Part shown: positions 42,387 to 51,521 of the stretch, in pieces
Layout: every line of letters begins with the position of its first letter
Position numbering within the stretch: the stretch's first letter is position 1
Origin: Propioniciclava sp. MC1595
GTDB lineage: Bacteria > Actinomycetota > Actinomycetes > Propionibacteriales > Propionibacteriaceae
Length of the DNA: 64,000 bases
NCBI RefSeq assembly: GCF_017569205.1
Contig: NZ_CP071870.1
Coordinates: 620,001 to 684,000 of the forward strand
Direction of reading: 5' to 3'
Program-made: the position numbers and the translations under genes
Notes under the pieces: model-generated
What the model was told of the DNA's origin: nothing
What the model saw: only the letters and a program-made list of their open reading frames with translations
Database searches by the model: none

Positions 42387-42785
42387 ATGCGACGGTCCAG
42401 GACCAAGCAGTCGGCGAAGCGAGGGGAGCGCGGCTCGTCATCGGTCGAGATGGTGATCGCGCTCCCGATCGTGCTCACCGTGCTGTTCCTGGCCGTCCAG
42501 GCCGGCACCTGGTTCCACGCCCGGTCGATCGCGCTGGCGTCGGCCCAGTCGGGCGCCCGCACGTCGGCGATGCTCAACTCCTCCCTGGAGGCGGGGTTGT
42601 CGAGCGCGAGGTCCTTCGCCACTGACGTGGGAGGGACGACGCTGACCGGCGTGACCGTCACCGGCGACAGGACCGCTACCAGCACCACCGTGACGGTGAG
42701 CGGCCACAGCGTCCGGCTCGTGCCGTTCATGGACGTGACCGTGTCCCAGTCGGCCACGCTGCCGGTCGAGAGGTACACGCGATGA
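42387..42785 (+). CDS. TadE-like pseudopilin
   Basis: The 132-residue protein has a basic N-terminus, then ERGSSSVEMVIALPIVLTVL, the TadE signature with Glu at +5, one helix, and an extracytoplasmic beta-rich domain. Minor pilins of this type are needed for Tad pilus assembly. It overlaps the next gene by four bases. Confidence 0.8.
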   Translation: MRRSRTKQSAKRGERGSSSVEMVIALPIVLTVLFLAVQAGTWFHARSIALASAQSGARTSAMLNSSLEAGLSSARSFATDVGGTTLTGVTVTGDRTATSTTVTVSGHSVRLVPFMDVTVSQSATLPVERYTR

Positions 42786-43264
42786 AGCCGCGAGTTCATG
42801 AATCCCGACGCTTCAGGCTCGGGAGGCCCAAGGCTCGGGGCTGGAAGGCCGCCGCCGATGAGCGCGGCTCGGCGGCGATCGAACTGGTGTTGTTGGTGCC
42901 GGCACTCATGCTCCTGCTGATGTTCGCCGTGGCCGGCGGCCGGGTGGCCATCGCCCACGGGAGCGTCCAGCAAGCCGCTGCGGACGCCGCACGCGCGGCG
43001 TCCATCGCCCGCACCGCGGGTGCCGCGCAAACCACCGCGGTGGCGGCAGCGCGCGCCACCCTCGCCAACCAGGGGCTGACGTGCGCGTCCATGACGGTCA
43101 CGCTCGACACCTCGGGGTTCTCCAGGCCGGTGGGAACGCCCGCCAGTGTCGCGGCGACCGTGAGCTGCACGGTGGAACTCTCGGAGCTGTCCCTGCCGGG
43201 CCTGCCGGACCGGGTCGTCAGCGCGACGGTCACGAGTCCGCTCGATGTGTTCAGGGGGAGATGA
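42782..43264 (+). CDS. Second TadE-like pseudopilin
   Basis: The 160-residue protein has a 30-residue basic lead, the TadE segment DERGSAAIELVLLVPALMLL with Glu after it, a helix and a small extracytoplasmic domain with two cysteines. It differs enough from the previous one to be a distinct subunit. Start and stop overlap both neighbours (ATGA). Confidence 0.8.
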   Translation: MKPRVHESRRFRLGRPKARGWKAAADERGSAAIELVLLVPALMLLLMFAVAGGRVAIAHGSVQQAAADAARAASIARTAGAAQTTAVAAARATLANQGLTCASMTVTLDTSGFSRPVGTPASVAATVSCTVELSELSLPGLPDRVVSATVTSPLDVFRGR

Positions 43265-43683
43265 TGAGGCGTCGCGATGAGCGAGGCTCGGTCACGGTCT
43301 GGGGCGTGCTGGTCGCCCTGATCCTCACCCTCGTGATCGGCATCACGGTCGACCTCACCGGGCAGGTCAACGCCCAACAGCGCGCGCACGACCTGGCCCA
43401 GCAGGCGGGGCGAACGGCCGCGAACCAGGTGCAGGCCAGCCAGATCATGCGCGGCCAGTCCCCGCAGATCGACACCGCCGCCGCCCGCACGGCCGCAGCG
43501 TCCTACCTCCATGCCGCCGGCGTCGAGGGCAGCGTGAGCATCACCGGTCCGACCACCCTGTCGGTGCACGTCACCGTCGTCTACCAGCCGAAGTTCCTCG
43601 GAACCGCAGGCGTCGGCCCCAAGACGGTCAGCGGCGACGCCACCATCCTGCTGTCGCGTGTCGTGAACGGAGCCCCCCGATGA
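43261..43683 (+). CDS. TadG-like pilus assembly protein
   Basis: The 140-residue product has the TadG-like N-terminus RRRDERGSVTVWGVLVALIL with one helix and a short extracytoplasmic domain; the large von Willebrand-like domain of full TadG is absent. ATG codons at 43,261 and 43,264 are both possible. It completes a set of three minor pilins. Confidence 0.75.
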   Translation: MMRRRDERGSVTVWGVLVALILTLVIGITVDLTGQVNAQQRAHDLAQQAGRTAANQVQASQIMRGQSPQIDTAAARTAAASYLHAAGVEGSVSITGPTTLSVHVTVVYQPKFLGTAGVGPKTVSGDATILLSRVVNGAPR

Positions 43684-46600
43684 ACCAGCGTCCGCGTCAC
43701 CCCCGTCTGGTCGGATTCGCCGCTTCCGTCGCGCTGCTGGCCCTGCTGGTGGGGCTGCCGGCGGTGCTGTTGGCGCTCGGCTGGGGGCCGACGCCGTCCG
43801 GCCTGGACGGCTGGTGGGCGGCGCTCACCACGCCGGATGATGGCCACCTGACCATCCTGGTCCTGAAGGTCGCGGCGTGGATCGTCTGGGGACTGCTCGC
43901 GGTCACGATCGTCACGGAAGGTGTGGCGGCCCTCCGAGGCTTGGAGGCACCCAGGCTGCCCGGACTTCGGTGGTCCCAGGTGCCGGCCCGCCGGCTCGTG
44001 GCCGCAGCCCTGCTGCTGTTCATCACAGTGCCTGCGGCGGGGATCGAGACTGCATCCGCAGTCCCGGACAGCCCGAACCCGGTGGCCTCGCCGACGGTGA
44101 CGGCCGCATCCCAGCCGGCGAAGCCCGCCCGGCCCACGCCGAGCGCCGTGGCGCTCTCGGTGGACGCCACCTCGTCCTTCACGCACACGGTCAAGCGTGG
44201 CGAGACCCTGTGGTCGATCGCCGAGCACCATCTCGGGTCGGGGAGCCGCTATCCCGAGATCCTCAAGCTCAACCACGAGCTCCTGCGGGGTAAGGCGCAG
44301 TTCCTCAGGCCGGGCTGGGTGCTCACCTTGCCCGCGGGTGCGCGGGCCGACGGCGTGCAGGCCACGGCATCGAACGACCACGATCACTCCCGCTACACCG
44401 TGGTCAAGGGGGACACGCTGAGCGAGATCGCCCAGGAGCACCTCGACGACGCCGACGCCTGGCCTCGGATCTTCGAGGCCTCTCGGGGGATTCCGCAGCC
44501 GGACGGTCGTCGCCTGACCGACCCGGACCTCATCCTCCCCGGCTGGCATGTACTCATCCCGGCCGCTGCGGGAGCGACGCCCGACCTGCCCACCACCTCG
44601 CCCGAACCCGAACAAGCCGAGCCGACACCCCAGACCTCGCAGCCCACGCCGGCTGGCGCCGTCCCTTCCGCAACCGCCACGCCCACGCCGGTAGCCGCGA
44701 CGTCCGAGACGGCCGTCGTTGTTCCCGTCGTCCCGTCGAGCGCCCCGGCAACGCCCGCCCCGTCCGCCTCGGCGACCGTGTCCACGGACGTGAGCAGCGA
44801 CGACAAGCCAGCGAGCGAGGCGTCCGACCGGGACGCCGACGCGCCGGCCCCCTGGTTGCTGGTCGGGCTCACCGGAGCCGGCGGCGTCCTCGCCGCTGGG
44901 CTGCTGGCCGCGCTACGCCAGCGCCGGAGGGCCCAGTTCCGTGCCCGTCGGCCGGGGCGGACGATCCAGGCACCGCCGCCGGAACTCGTTCCGGTGGAGA
45001 AGACCGTGATGACCGAGGGGCAGGCAGCGACGCCCACCCTGCTTGCCATCGACCACGCGCTCAGGTTGCTCGCCGTCTCCGGCGAGGAGCGCGACGCCCC
45101 ACCGCAACTCTTGTCTGTCCAGCTCCTGCCAGGCGAGGTGGCCGTGCAACTGGTCGAGCCCATCACGCTGGCGCATCCGTGGCGCCCGGACGGTAATGAT
45201 GACCGTCGATGGCTGCTGGCCACCGGTGCGCGCGAACATGAGTCGACCGCTCGATCTGCCTACCCGCAGCTAGTCTCCGTGGGACTCGACGACGACGGCG
45301 CCACCTGGCTGGTCAACCTCGAACAGCTCGGCACGATCAGCCTCACCGGGGACCCCACCTACGCCGCCGACTTCGCCCGCTACCTGGCTGCCGAGATCGC
45401 CGTCAACCCGTGGGCACGCCAAGTCCAGCTCGACTGCATCGGGATCGCCAGGGAGGCCGAACCGCTCGACCCGGCGCGCATCCGCCACCACCGTCTTGAG
45501 GACCCCACCGCGCTGGACGCCGCGATCGCAGCGGCTGGCGCGACCGTCGACAAGTGCGCCGAGCATGACGTGACCGCAGCCGCCGGGCGCGTCGACGACC
45601 TGGGCGGCGACGTGTGGGACAGCTGGCTCGTCCTGGTCAACGGGGCGCTGTCGAGCACCCCGCTCGACCAACTGCTCGCACTCGTCGGCGGGCATCCCGC
45701 GAGGACCGGCACGGCCGTCGTCATGGTCGCCGACACCGAGCCCGTCCGTGGCCTCGGCGTCCGACTGACCGGGCAGGGCCGGGTGCTCATCCCGTCGCTC
45801 CGCCTCGACCTGATCGCAAACGGACTCACCCCCGCCGAAGCTGAGGGCTGCGCCCTGCTCCTGGCCCACGCGGACCTGCTCGACGACGTCGAGATGCCGA
45901 GCGACGGCGACGACGGCTGGCGCGAGCACGTCGACGCCGCCGGAGCGATCCGTGACGAACTCGTGCTGCCCCGTGACACCGACCCCGAGTCCGTACCGGG
46001 GGCGACAGTGGTTCCGGCTCCGGACGCCGAGGTCCTCGACGTGGCAGCGACCACCACGGACGACCTGCAGCAACTCGCTCCGCACGTGCCCGACAGGGTC
46101 CGGGCAGCGGTCGAGCGCTCCGACCCCGATCTGGACGCCGACCTGGCGGCCTGGGCTGCCGGCACACGACCGCACCTGCGGCTCCTTGGTCCCATCCAGG
46201 CGCGCACCGGTACCACCGGCAAACCCACGGTGGTGGCGAAGCGTAAGGCCTTCTACACCGAGTTGCTGGCCTTCCTCGTGCTGCACCCCCAAGGCGTCAC
46301 CATCGACCAAGTGGTGGATGCGTTCGGCTCGGACGCCACCCAGATGCGGGTCCACCTCTCGAAGGTGCGCAGCTGGCTGGGCGTCGACCCCACCACCGGC
46401 GGCAACTACCTGCCGGACGCCACGAAGTCCCCGGCGGGCATCGCCCGAGGTATGGGCATCTACCAACTGGTCGGCGTCCTGGCCGACATCGACCTGTTCC
46501 GCCGGCTTCGCGCGCGTGGCCAAGCACGCGGCCCCGAGGGCCTCAGCGATCTGCAATCGGCGCTTGGTCTGGTCACTGGGGAGCCCTTCACCGGACAACG

Positions 46601-46952
46601 AGGACGCGGCTGGGCTTGGCTGGCCGACGGTGTCCGCATCGATCAACACATGGTGTGCGCCGTCGTCGACGTGGCACACACGGTCACCATCGCGGCGCTG
46701 CACTCCGGCGACCTGCAGTCGGCCCGCGCCGCCACCGAGACCGCCCTACTCGCTGCCCCGTACGAGGACACCCCACGACTCGACCTCGCTGCTGTCGTCG
46801 CGGCGGAAGGTGACCGGCGATCCGCCGAACGCATCCTTCGCGACGACGTCAGCAACCGCGCCGACGACGGCGATGCCCCCGACGACCTGCCCGAGCGAAC
46901 GGCCGAGCTCGTCGCTAGCGCGCCATGGCTGAAGAAGGGACGAGTCGCCTGA
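43680..46952 (+). CDS. Large membrane protein: two LysM domains, cytoplasmic region and C-terminal BTAD activator domain
   Basis: The 1,090-residue protein has three helices in the first 125 residues, two LysM domains (about 163-220 and 240-298: TVKRGETLWSIAEHHL, TVVKGDTLSEIAQEHL), a Pro/Thr linker, another helix near 400, a cytoplasmic region (450-830), a winged-helix (about 840-920) and a BTAD-type helical repeat to the end. LysM binds peptidoglycan outside while the C-terminus resembles SARP-type transcription activators. It could couple wall contact to gene control. It is last in the overlapping tad-like operon. Confidence 0.8.
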   Translation: MNQRPRHPRLVGFAASVALLALLVGLPAVLLALGWGPTPSGLDGWWAALTTPDDGHLTILVLKVAAWIVWGLLAVTIVTEGVAALRGLEAPRLPGLRWSQVPARRLVAAALLLFITVPAAGIETASAVPDSPNPVASPTVTAASQPAKPARPTPSAVALSVDATSSFTHTVKRGETLWSIAEHHLGSGSRYPEILKLNHELLRGKAQFLRPGWVLTLPAGARADGVQATASNDHDHSRYTVVKGDTLSEIAQEHLDDADAWPRIFEASRGIPQPDGRRLTDPDLILPGWHVLIPAAAGATPDLPTTSPEPEQAEPTPQTSQPTPAGAVPSATATPTPVAATSETAVVVPVVPSSAPATPAPSASATVSTDVSSDDKPASEASDRDADAPAPWLLVGLTGAGGVLAAGLLAALRQRRRAQFRARRPGRTIQAPPPELVPVEKTVMTEGQAATPTLLAIDHALRLLAVSGEERDAPPQLLSVQLLPGEVAVQLVEPITLAHPWRPDGNDDRRWLLATGAREHESTARSAYPQLVSVGLDDDGATWLVNLEQLGTISLTGDPTYAADFARYLAAEIAVNPWARQVQLDCIGIAREAEPLDPARIRHHRLEDPTALDAAIAAAGATVDKCAEHDVTAAAGRVDDLGGDVWDSWLVLVNGALSSTPLDQLLALVGGHPARTGTAVVMVADTEPVRGLGVRLTGQGRVLIPSLRLDLIANGLTPAEAEGCALLLAHADLLDDVEMPSDGDDGWREHVDAAGAIRDELVLPRDTDPESVPGATVVPAPDAEVLDVAATTTDDLQQLAPHVPDRVRAAVERSDPDLDADLAAWAAGTRPHLRLLGPIQARTGTTGKPTVVAKRKAFYTELLAFLVLHPQGVTIDQVVDAFGSDATQMRVHLSKVRSWLGVDPTTGGNYLPDATKSPAGIARGMGIYQLVGVLADIDLFRRLRARGQARGPEGLSDLQSALGLVTGEPFTGQRGRGWAWLADGVRIDQHMVCAVVDVAHTVTIAALHSGDLQSARAATETALLAAPYEDTPRLDLAAVVAAEGDRRSAERILRDDVSNRADDGDAPDDLPERTAELVASAPWLKKGRVA

Positions 46953-47178
46953 ACGCGCGAGCACCGGCCTTCATGCCAGCCCCCGCCGGCGCTGGTCTGT
47001 GACTGCCGCGGATCTGCCTGTGGGGCGACCCGCCGTGGAGGGCGTGACTTCGCCCACACGCCGATGAGCGCTCCCTCACGGTGATTATGAAAGCCTCAGT
47101 GTCGCCGGCATCGGGCAGGATGGACTCGGCGACGCTGACACTGCGACCGCCATCACCCCCACCGTCACAGGAGGACCG

Positions 47179-49764
47179 ATGCCCGAGGAAGTCGTCGTCA
47201 ATCTCGGCGAAGCCACGCCACGTCGGCTGCTCGTGGACTGGGCTAATGGTCAGGACGCCTGGGTGCGGCAACTCACCGCCGAAACCATCCTGTCGCGTCG
47301 AGCCCCGACGAGTGACCTGCTCGACTCGGTCTACGAGACGTTCCTCAGCGAGAAGGGACTCTCCGACACAGACACCCCGAGCGTCCCCAAACTGCAAGTG
47401 CAGGAGGCCGAGACGACTAAGGATGAAACTCTTGAACTGGCGTCGCTGAGCAACGTCCAGAGCGTCAATGCCCTGGCAAGCGACCAGCGACTCGAATTCG
47501 ACCCGAGGCTCACGATCCTGTTCGGCCAGAACGGCTCAGGCAAGACGGGCTACGCACGCATCATCAAGCGAATCTCGGCCGTCCGCTCGCCGGAAGATAT
47601 CCTTCCCAACGCCCACGTCGCGCATCTCGATCCTCCCCCGCCTCCGTCGGCTGAGATCACCTACATGGTGGGTGGAGAGGGTCGCACAACACGCTGGGAA
47701 AACGAGGCTGGGCTCGTGCCCTTCACGCGCATCAGCGTCTTTGATGCAGATGCTGTCTCGCTTCACGTGGACCGTGACCTGGGCTACGTCTACACGCCGG
47801 CAGAACTGGCACTGTTCGGGCACGTCGCCGCGGGCCTTCAGGGCGTGCAGCAGCGGATCAGCTCCGAAGTGACGAACTTGGCGAGCGGTTCCAACCCACT
47901 TCTCTCCAAGTTCGCTCGTGAAACCAAGGTGTACCCGCTCGTGGAAACCTTGGGCGCAGCGACCGACCTGAGCGAACTGGAAGCCGCAGCGAAGGTCGAC
48001 GACGACGCGGAAGCCATCCATGAGCGGCTCACAACTGAAGTCCATGCTCTGCGTTCCAACACGCTCGACGCGCTACTCGCGAACGCCCAGCAGAGCGAGC
48101 GAGAGCTTCGTCGACTGAGCGCCCTGGTGAGCGCGGTCCAGGGCTTCAGCACTCCCCGTTACGAGCAGGCCGTCGCCGCTGTGGCGGATGCCGAAGATCA
48201 GCGGGCGGAGGCCCGCGAGCAGTTGTTCACAGTGGACGAGTTGCATGGACCGCCGGACGAACAGTGGCAACACTTCGTCGCGGCAGGCGATACCTACCGG
48301 GAGCATCTCGGCCGGAAGCACTATCCGCAGGAGGGCGACTCCTGCCTCTACTGCATGCAACGCCTATCGCCGACGGCGATCGCCCTGCTCGGTCGCTACC
48401 GGACGTTCCTCGACGAAACACTGGTGCGACAACTGGGAGCAGCTCGTGCCTCGCTGGCTTCGGCACGGCTCACGCTCGTTGAGTCGGAGTTGAGCCGAGC
48501 TAACGAATACCTCACGGATCAGGCGCGGGGAGACGGTGCACCGGGATGGGTGGCGAAGGCCATGGAGCTGTTGGGTGATGCCAAGGCTACTGTCGCCGAA
48601 ACCGCTACCGGTCAGACGCTCTCGCACACTGATCTGGCTTCCGAAGCGTCTCGCATTGCGCTCGAACTGGGAGCGGCCTTGGGAGCAGTAGTCAAGCAAG
48701 TCGAACAGTTCGCCAGTGACAGGGAGAATGCCGCAACGACACTGGCGGCGAAGCAGAAGGAGTTGGCCGAACTCGGCGCCCGTATGGAACTCAAGAAGAA
48801 CCTCCCTACAGCGCGGGAGTACGTCCGACGAGCGAAGCGGGCCCAGCAGTTGGAGAAACTGTCCAAGACGATATCCAGCGGTGCTGCCAAGACGCTCACC
48901 ATTCAATCGAAGCTCGCGAGCGAAGACCTGGTGAACAAGAACTTCGAGACCCTGTTCGCCGAGGAGTGTGCTCGGCTCAATGCGCCAAAGGTCGCCCTGC
49001 ACTTTCAGGGCAGGAGCGGACAGGCGCAGCGGAAGAAGGTCGTTGCGCATTACCGTCCGTCTGCCGTCCTGTCCGAAGGCGAACAGAAGGTGCTCGCATT
49101 GGCCGACTTTCTCGCCGAGAGCCGCATGCGTGGCATCAAGGCACCACTGGTCTTCGACGACCCGGTCACTAGCCTCGACTACCGGCGGCTCGACGAGGTT
49201 GCGGCGCGCATTCAACACCTCGCTGAGACGCATCAGGTCATCGTCCTGACGCACAACATCATGTTCGCCTCAGCACTCATCTCCAGTCGGCAGAATAAGA
49301 AGCTCCGTGTGAAGATCTACGAGGTGCGCGACGGTGGCGCTCACAAGGGGATCCTTGCGCCCGACGTGGAGCCGCAACTCGACACTCCGGCCGACCTGAC
49401 GAAGCGGATCAACGTCAAGCTGCAAGACATGCCGAAGGCTGAGGCTGTGGTACAGGACGCGCTAATCAAGGAGGCGTACGACCTATTGCGCGCCTGGTGC
49501 GAGGCGTTCGTGGAGCAGGAACTCCTGCAGAACGTCACTCAGCGCTACCGGCACAACATCATGATGACAAGGCTCTCGAAGATCGACGCCGCGCGCCTTG
49601 GCGCGGCGACCGCCGTCATCGAGCCGCTATTCGCTCGGGCCTGTGACCGAATGACGGGCCATTCGCACGCTGCCGAGCGGATGAGCACGAAGCCGACTGT
49701 CGCGGAGTTCGAAGAGGACTGGGAGAGGGCAAAGGCGGCGCGGAGCGCCTACCTGGCGCAGTAG
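47179..49764 (+). CDS. SMC-like AAA ATPase with zinc hook, RloC-like candidate nuclease
   Basis: The 861-residue protein has Walker A GQNGSGKT (Lys122), a coiled-coil arm, a Cys-x2-Cys zinc hook (Cys389, Cys392), the return arm, ABC signature LSEGEQ (631-636), Walker B VFDDP (658-662) and switch His692. The C-terminal 150 residues hold Arg771-x3-Glu775 and GHSH (827-830). Layout fits AAA_13/RloC proteins, where the C-terminal domain is a tRNA anticodon nuclease used against phage. The nuclease assignment is inferred. It is cargo, unrelated to the flanking transfer genes. Confidence 0.75.
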   Translation: MPEEVVVNLGEATPRRLLVDWANGQDAWVRQLTAETILSRRAPTSDLLDSVYETFLSEKGLSDTDTPSVPKLQVQEAETTKDETLELASLSNVQSVNALASDQRLEFDPRLTILFGQNGSGKTGYARIIKRISAVRSPEDILPNAHVAHLDPPPPPSAEITYMVGGEGRTTRWENEAGLVPFTRISVFDADAVSLHVDRDLGYVYTPAELALFGHVAAGLQGVQQRISSEVTNLASGSNPLLSKFARETKVYPLVETLGAATDLSELEAAAKVDDDAEAIHERLTTEVHALRSNTLDALLANAQQSERELRRLSALVSAVQGFSTPRYEQAVAAVADAEDQRAEAREQLFTVDELHGPPDEQWQHFVAAGDTYREHLGRKHYPQEGDSCLYCMQRLSPTAIALLGRYRTFLDETLVRQLGAARASLASARLTLVESELSRANEYLTDQARGDGAPGWVAKAMELLGDAKATVAETATGQTLSHTDLASEASRIALELGAALGAVVKQVEQFASDRENAATTLAAKQKELAELGARMELKKNLPTAREYVRRAKRAQQLEKLSKTISSGAAKTLTIQSKLASEDLVNKNFETLFAEECARLNAPKVALHFQGRSGQAQRKKVVAHYRPSAVLSEGEQKVLALADFLAESRMRGIKAPLVFDDPVTSLDYRRLDEVAARIQHLAETHQVIVLTHNIMFASALISSRQNKKLRVKIYEVRDGGAHKGILAPDVEPQLDTPADLTKRINVKLQDMPKAEAVVQDALIKEAYDLLRAWCEAFVEQELLQNVTQRYRHNIMMTRLSKIDAARLGAATAVIEPLFARACDRMTGHSHAAERMSTKPTVAEFEEDWERAKAARSAYLAQ

Positions 49765-50097
49765 CCGCGTACCCATGCCGGGGTTTGGACCACCAAGTGT
49801 GTCTTCGCCCGGCAACTGTCGGCGGGAGGAGCGCCTGCTGTGGAGACTGGGTCCGGAGGCCAAACTGACCGAAAAGCCGCACTGTGCGCGAGGGCAGCCT
49901 GTCGGCTGGGTGGACCCCGACCGCACGCCCTGTCAGCGTGAGGCGAGTTCGGTCGATCCGCGATGTCGAGTCGGCGTCGGAGCGCAAGCTTGGCGCACAC
50001 TCGAGTCGCCAGCGCATCGCCATTCGGTGAGTTGCGGGTTCGCGGCAGTGGCCCCTCTCGGTGCGACATGAGATGAGCGCCGCGTCGACCCCTTGGT
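49765..50097. other. Non-coding gap between convergent AAA and DUF4238 genes
   Basis: About 330 bases. Frames on both strands lack protein character and no hairpin with a clear terminator shape was found. It may be decayed sequence left by an earlier insertion. Confidence 0.5.
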
Positions 50098-51093
50098 TCA
50101 CCGCTGTACCGTCCACCAGAGTTCGCGGTAGGTACCGTCCTCGTCGATCCGCGCAGCCAACTTCTCGTCCTGCCAGTGAGGCTTCTCGGGCGGGATGACC
50201 AAGCCGTCAAGCGGTGAGGTCTGTGGGTGGTGGTAGATCCAGCGATCAGCGAGATCTGCCACCGCTGTATTGATTTGCCGTGCTCGCGTCGCTCCTGCTC
50301 GAGCCACGACGTCGTGACCGCTCTGGGCAAAGGACACCGCCAGGTTCGGCGCGAGCGGCAGCGTGATGGTGGCCGCGTCTACCAGCGCCACCACGCGCGT
50401 ATCTCCTCCGTCGGGGGCCCAGGTCACCACTGGGCTGTCGCCGGTAAGCAAGGGCGCATCGTCCGCAAAGTGCAGCAGGCGAAGGGGTCGTGTCCAGAGC
50501 ATCGGAGTAAGTGCCTCGAGGGCGAAGCGGAAACTGGCTTGGACGGCGTGCGGCTTGCACATGACGAGGCGCGGACCCTCCGGTCCGTAGGCGTGGTCGA
50601 CGAACTCGGCGATTGTCTTCGGGGTGGCCCGTTCTCCGCGCTGCTGCAGGAAGCGCTTCGCCGACTCGTCCAGCGTAGGGCGGTTGGCCAGCATCTCACG
50701 GCGCATGATGAGGGTGCCGATCTCGTCGAACTGCTTACGGAAGCGCCAGCCGCGCACGTACTGGAGCGCCATGAAGTTCACGAGGTGGTAACGGTCTTCG
50801 TCAGCCCAGGGCGGCGTGCCGTCCAGCAGGTGCTGGATGGCGTGGTCGGCCCGGGACTCGAAGACGGACAGGTACTTCTCGAGCGTCTCGGGGTCGTGGC
50901 CCTCACGATGGCCAAGGTCAACGTCTTCCGTCTCGATACGGTAGAAGCCCGCCTCATTGCACGCGTTGTTGACGGTTGTGGAGAACGAAGAGGTGAGATC
51001 CTCGCGCTTGACCATCACCAGCTTGTTGTCGGCATTCGCGAACCGACGCAGGAGAAACTGCGGAACGAGGTGATGTCGAGGTGTGGTCGCCAC
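50098..51093 (-). CDS. DUF4238 domain-containing protein
   Basis: The 331-residue protein starts with the family signature RHHLVPQFLLRRF (His7, His8), reminiscent of a nuclease-like His pair, and keeps NACNEAGFYRIE and FMALQYVRG. DUF4238 proteins are often found on mobile and defence-rich DNA; function unknown. The GTG at 51,093 is the only start consistent with the conserved N-terminus; the nearby ATG is out of frame. It converges with the AAA gene, so a common system is uncertain. Confidence 0.8.
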   Translation of the reverse strand: MATTPRHHLVPQFLLRRFANADNKLVMVKREDLTSSFSTTVNNACNEAGFYRIETEDVDLGHREGHDPETLEKYLSVFESRADHAIQHLLDGTPPWADEDRYHLVNFMALQYVRGWRFRKQFDEIGTLIMRREMLANRPTLDESAKRFLQQRGERATPKTIAEFVDHAYGPEGPRLVMCKPHAVQASFRFALEALTPMLWTRPLRLLHFADDAPLLTGDSPVVTWAPDGGDTRVVALVDAATITLPLAPNLAVSFAQSGHDVVARAGATRARQINTAVADLADRWIYHHPQTSPLDGLVIPPEKPHWQDEKLAARIDEDGTYRELWWTVQR

Positions 51094-51521
51094 GCAGCCA
51101 TTATCAGGCGGCGTCCAGCCCGACCATGCCTCGGACGGCTGGCAAACTTGCCGCACGGGTCTGTTTGCTACAGAGCTTGTTTCGTACCTGTTGTTGACGA
51201 GTTGATTGTCGTCCGGGCGCCGACCCGAGACATCACCGGTGGAGAAGCGTCGGCACGGGTCCACTCTCGATGGCTCGAGACCGACTGCGGGGCTTTCTCA
51301 GCGGTCAGATTGGCGCGCTCGCGAGCGCGTTCGACCTGGAGCCGGATGAGGATCTCGCGCTGGTCATCCCGGATGAAGACGGGTGGTTCTTTGAGCGATT
51401 CCCGCCCGATCCCGCTGAATTCGACTCTCAGCCCTGACACAGCCGGGATCTGCTGGGCTGTGCGAGGGCATCTTTGGCGGCTTAACCTTCGCGCTTGTCC
51501 ACAGAACTTCAGGGTTGGGGG
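51094..51521. other. Mostly non-coding stretch upstream of the DUF4238 gene
   Basis: It lies between the start of the DUF4238 gene and the end of the helical-repeat gene. A 55-codon plus-strand frame at 51,270 is the only candidate gene. A DnaA-box-like TTGTCCACA occurs at 51495-51503. Confidence 0.4.
51270..51437 (+). CDS. Possible small acidic protein, 55 residues
   Basis: The frame starts at ATG and reads as a plausible acidic peptide (SAFDLEPDEDLALVIPDEDG) with about 70% GC at third positions. No ribosome-binding site is evident and no family is recognised. The opposite strand is also open, so this could be a remnant or chance. Confidence 0.3.
   Translation: MARDRLRGFLSGQIGALASAFDLEPDEDLALVIPDEDGWFFERFPPDPAEFDSQP

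Noticed and set aside
49775-50071. 98-codon plus-strand frame between the AAA and DUF4238 genes
   Set aside because: Composition is Pro/Arg/Cys-rich without periodicity, no start signal, and overlapping frames are equally open.
51168-51440. Minus-strand 90-codon frame in the gap near DUF4238
   Set aside because: Low protein character and no ribosome-binding site; the opposite strand reads better, though weakly.
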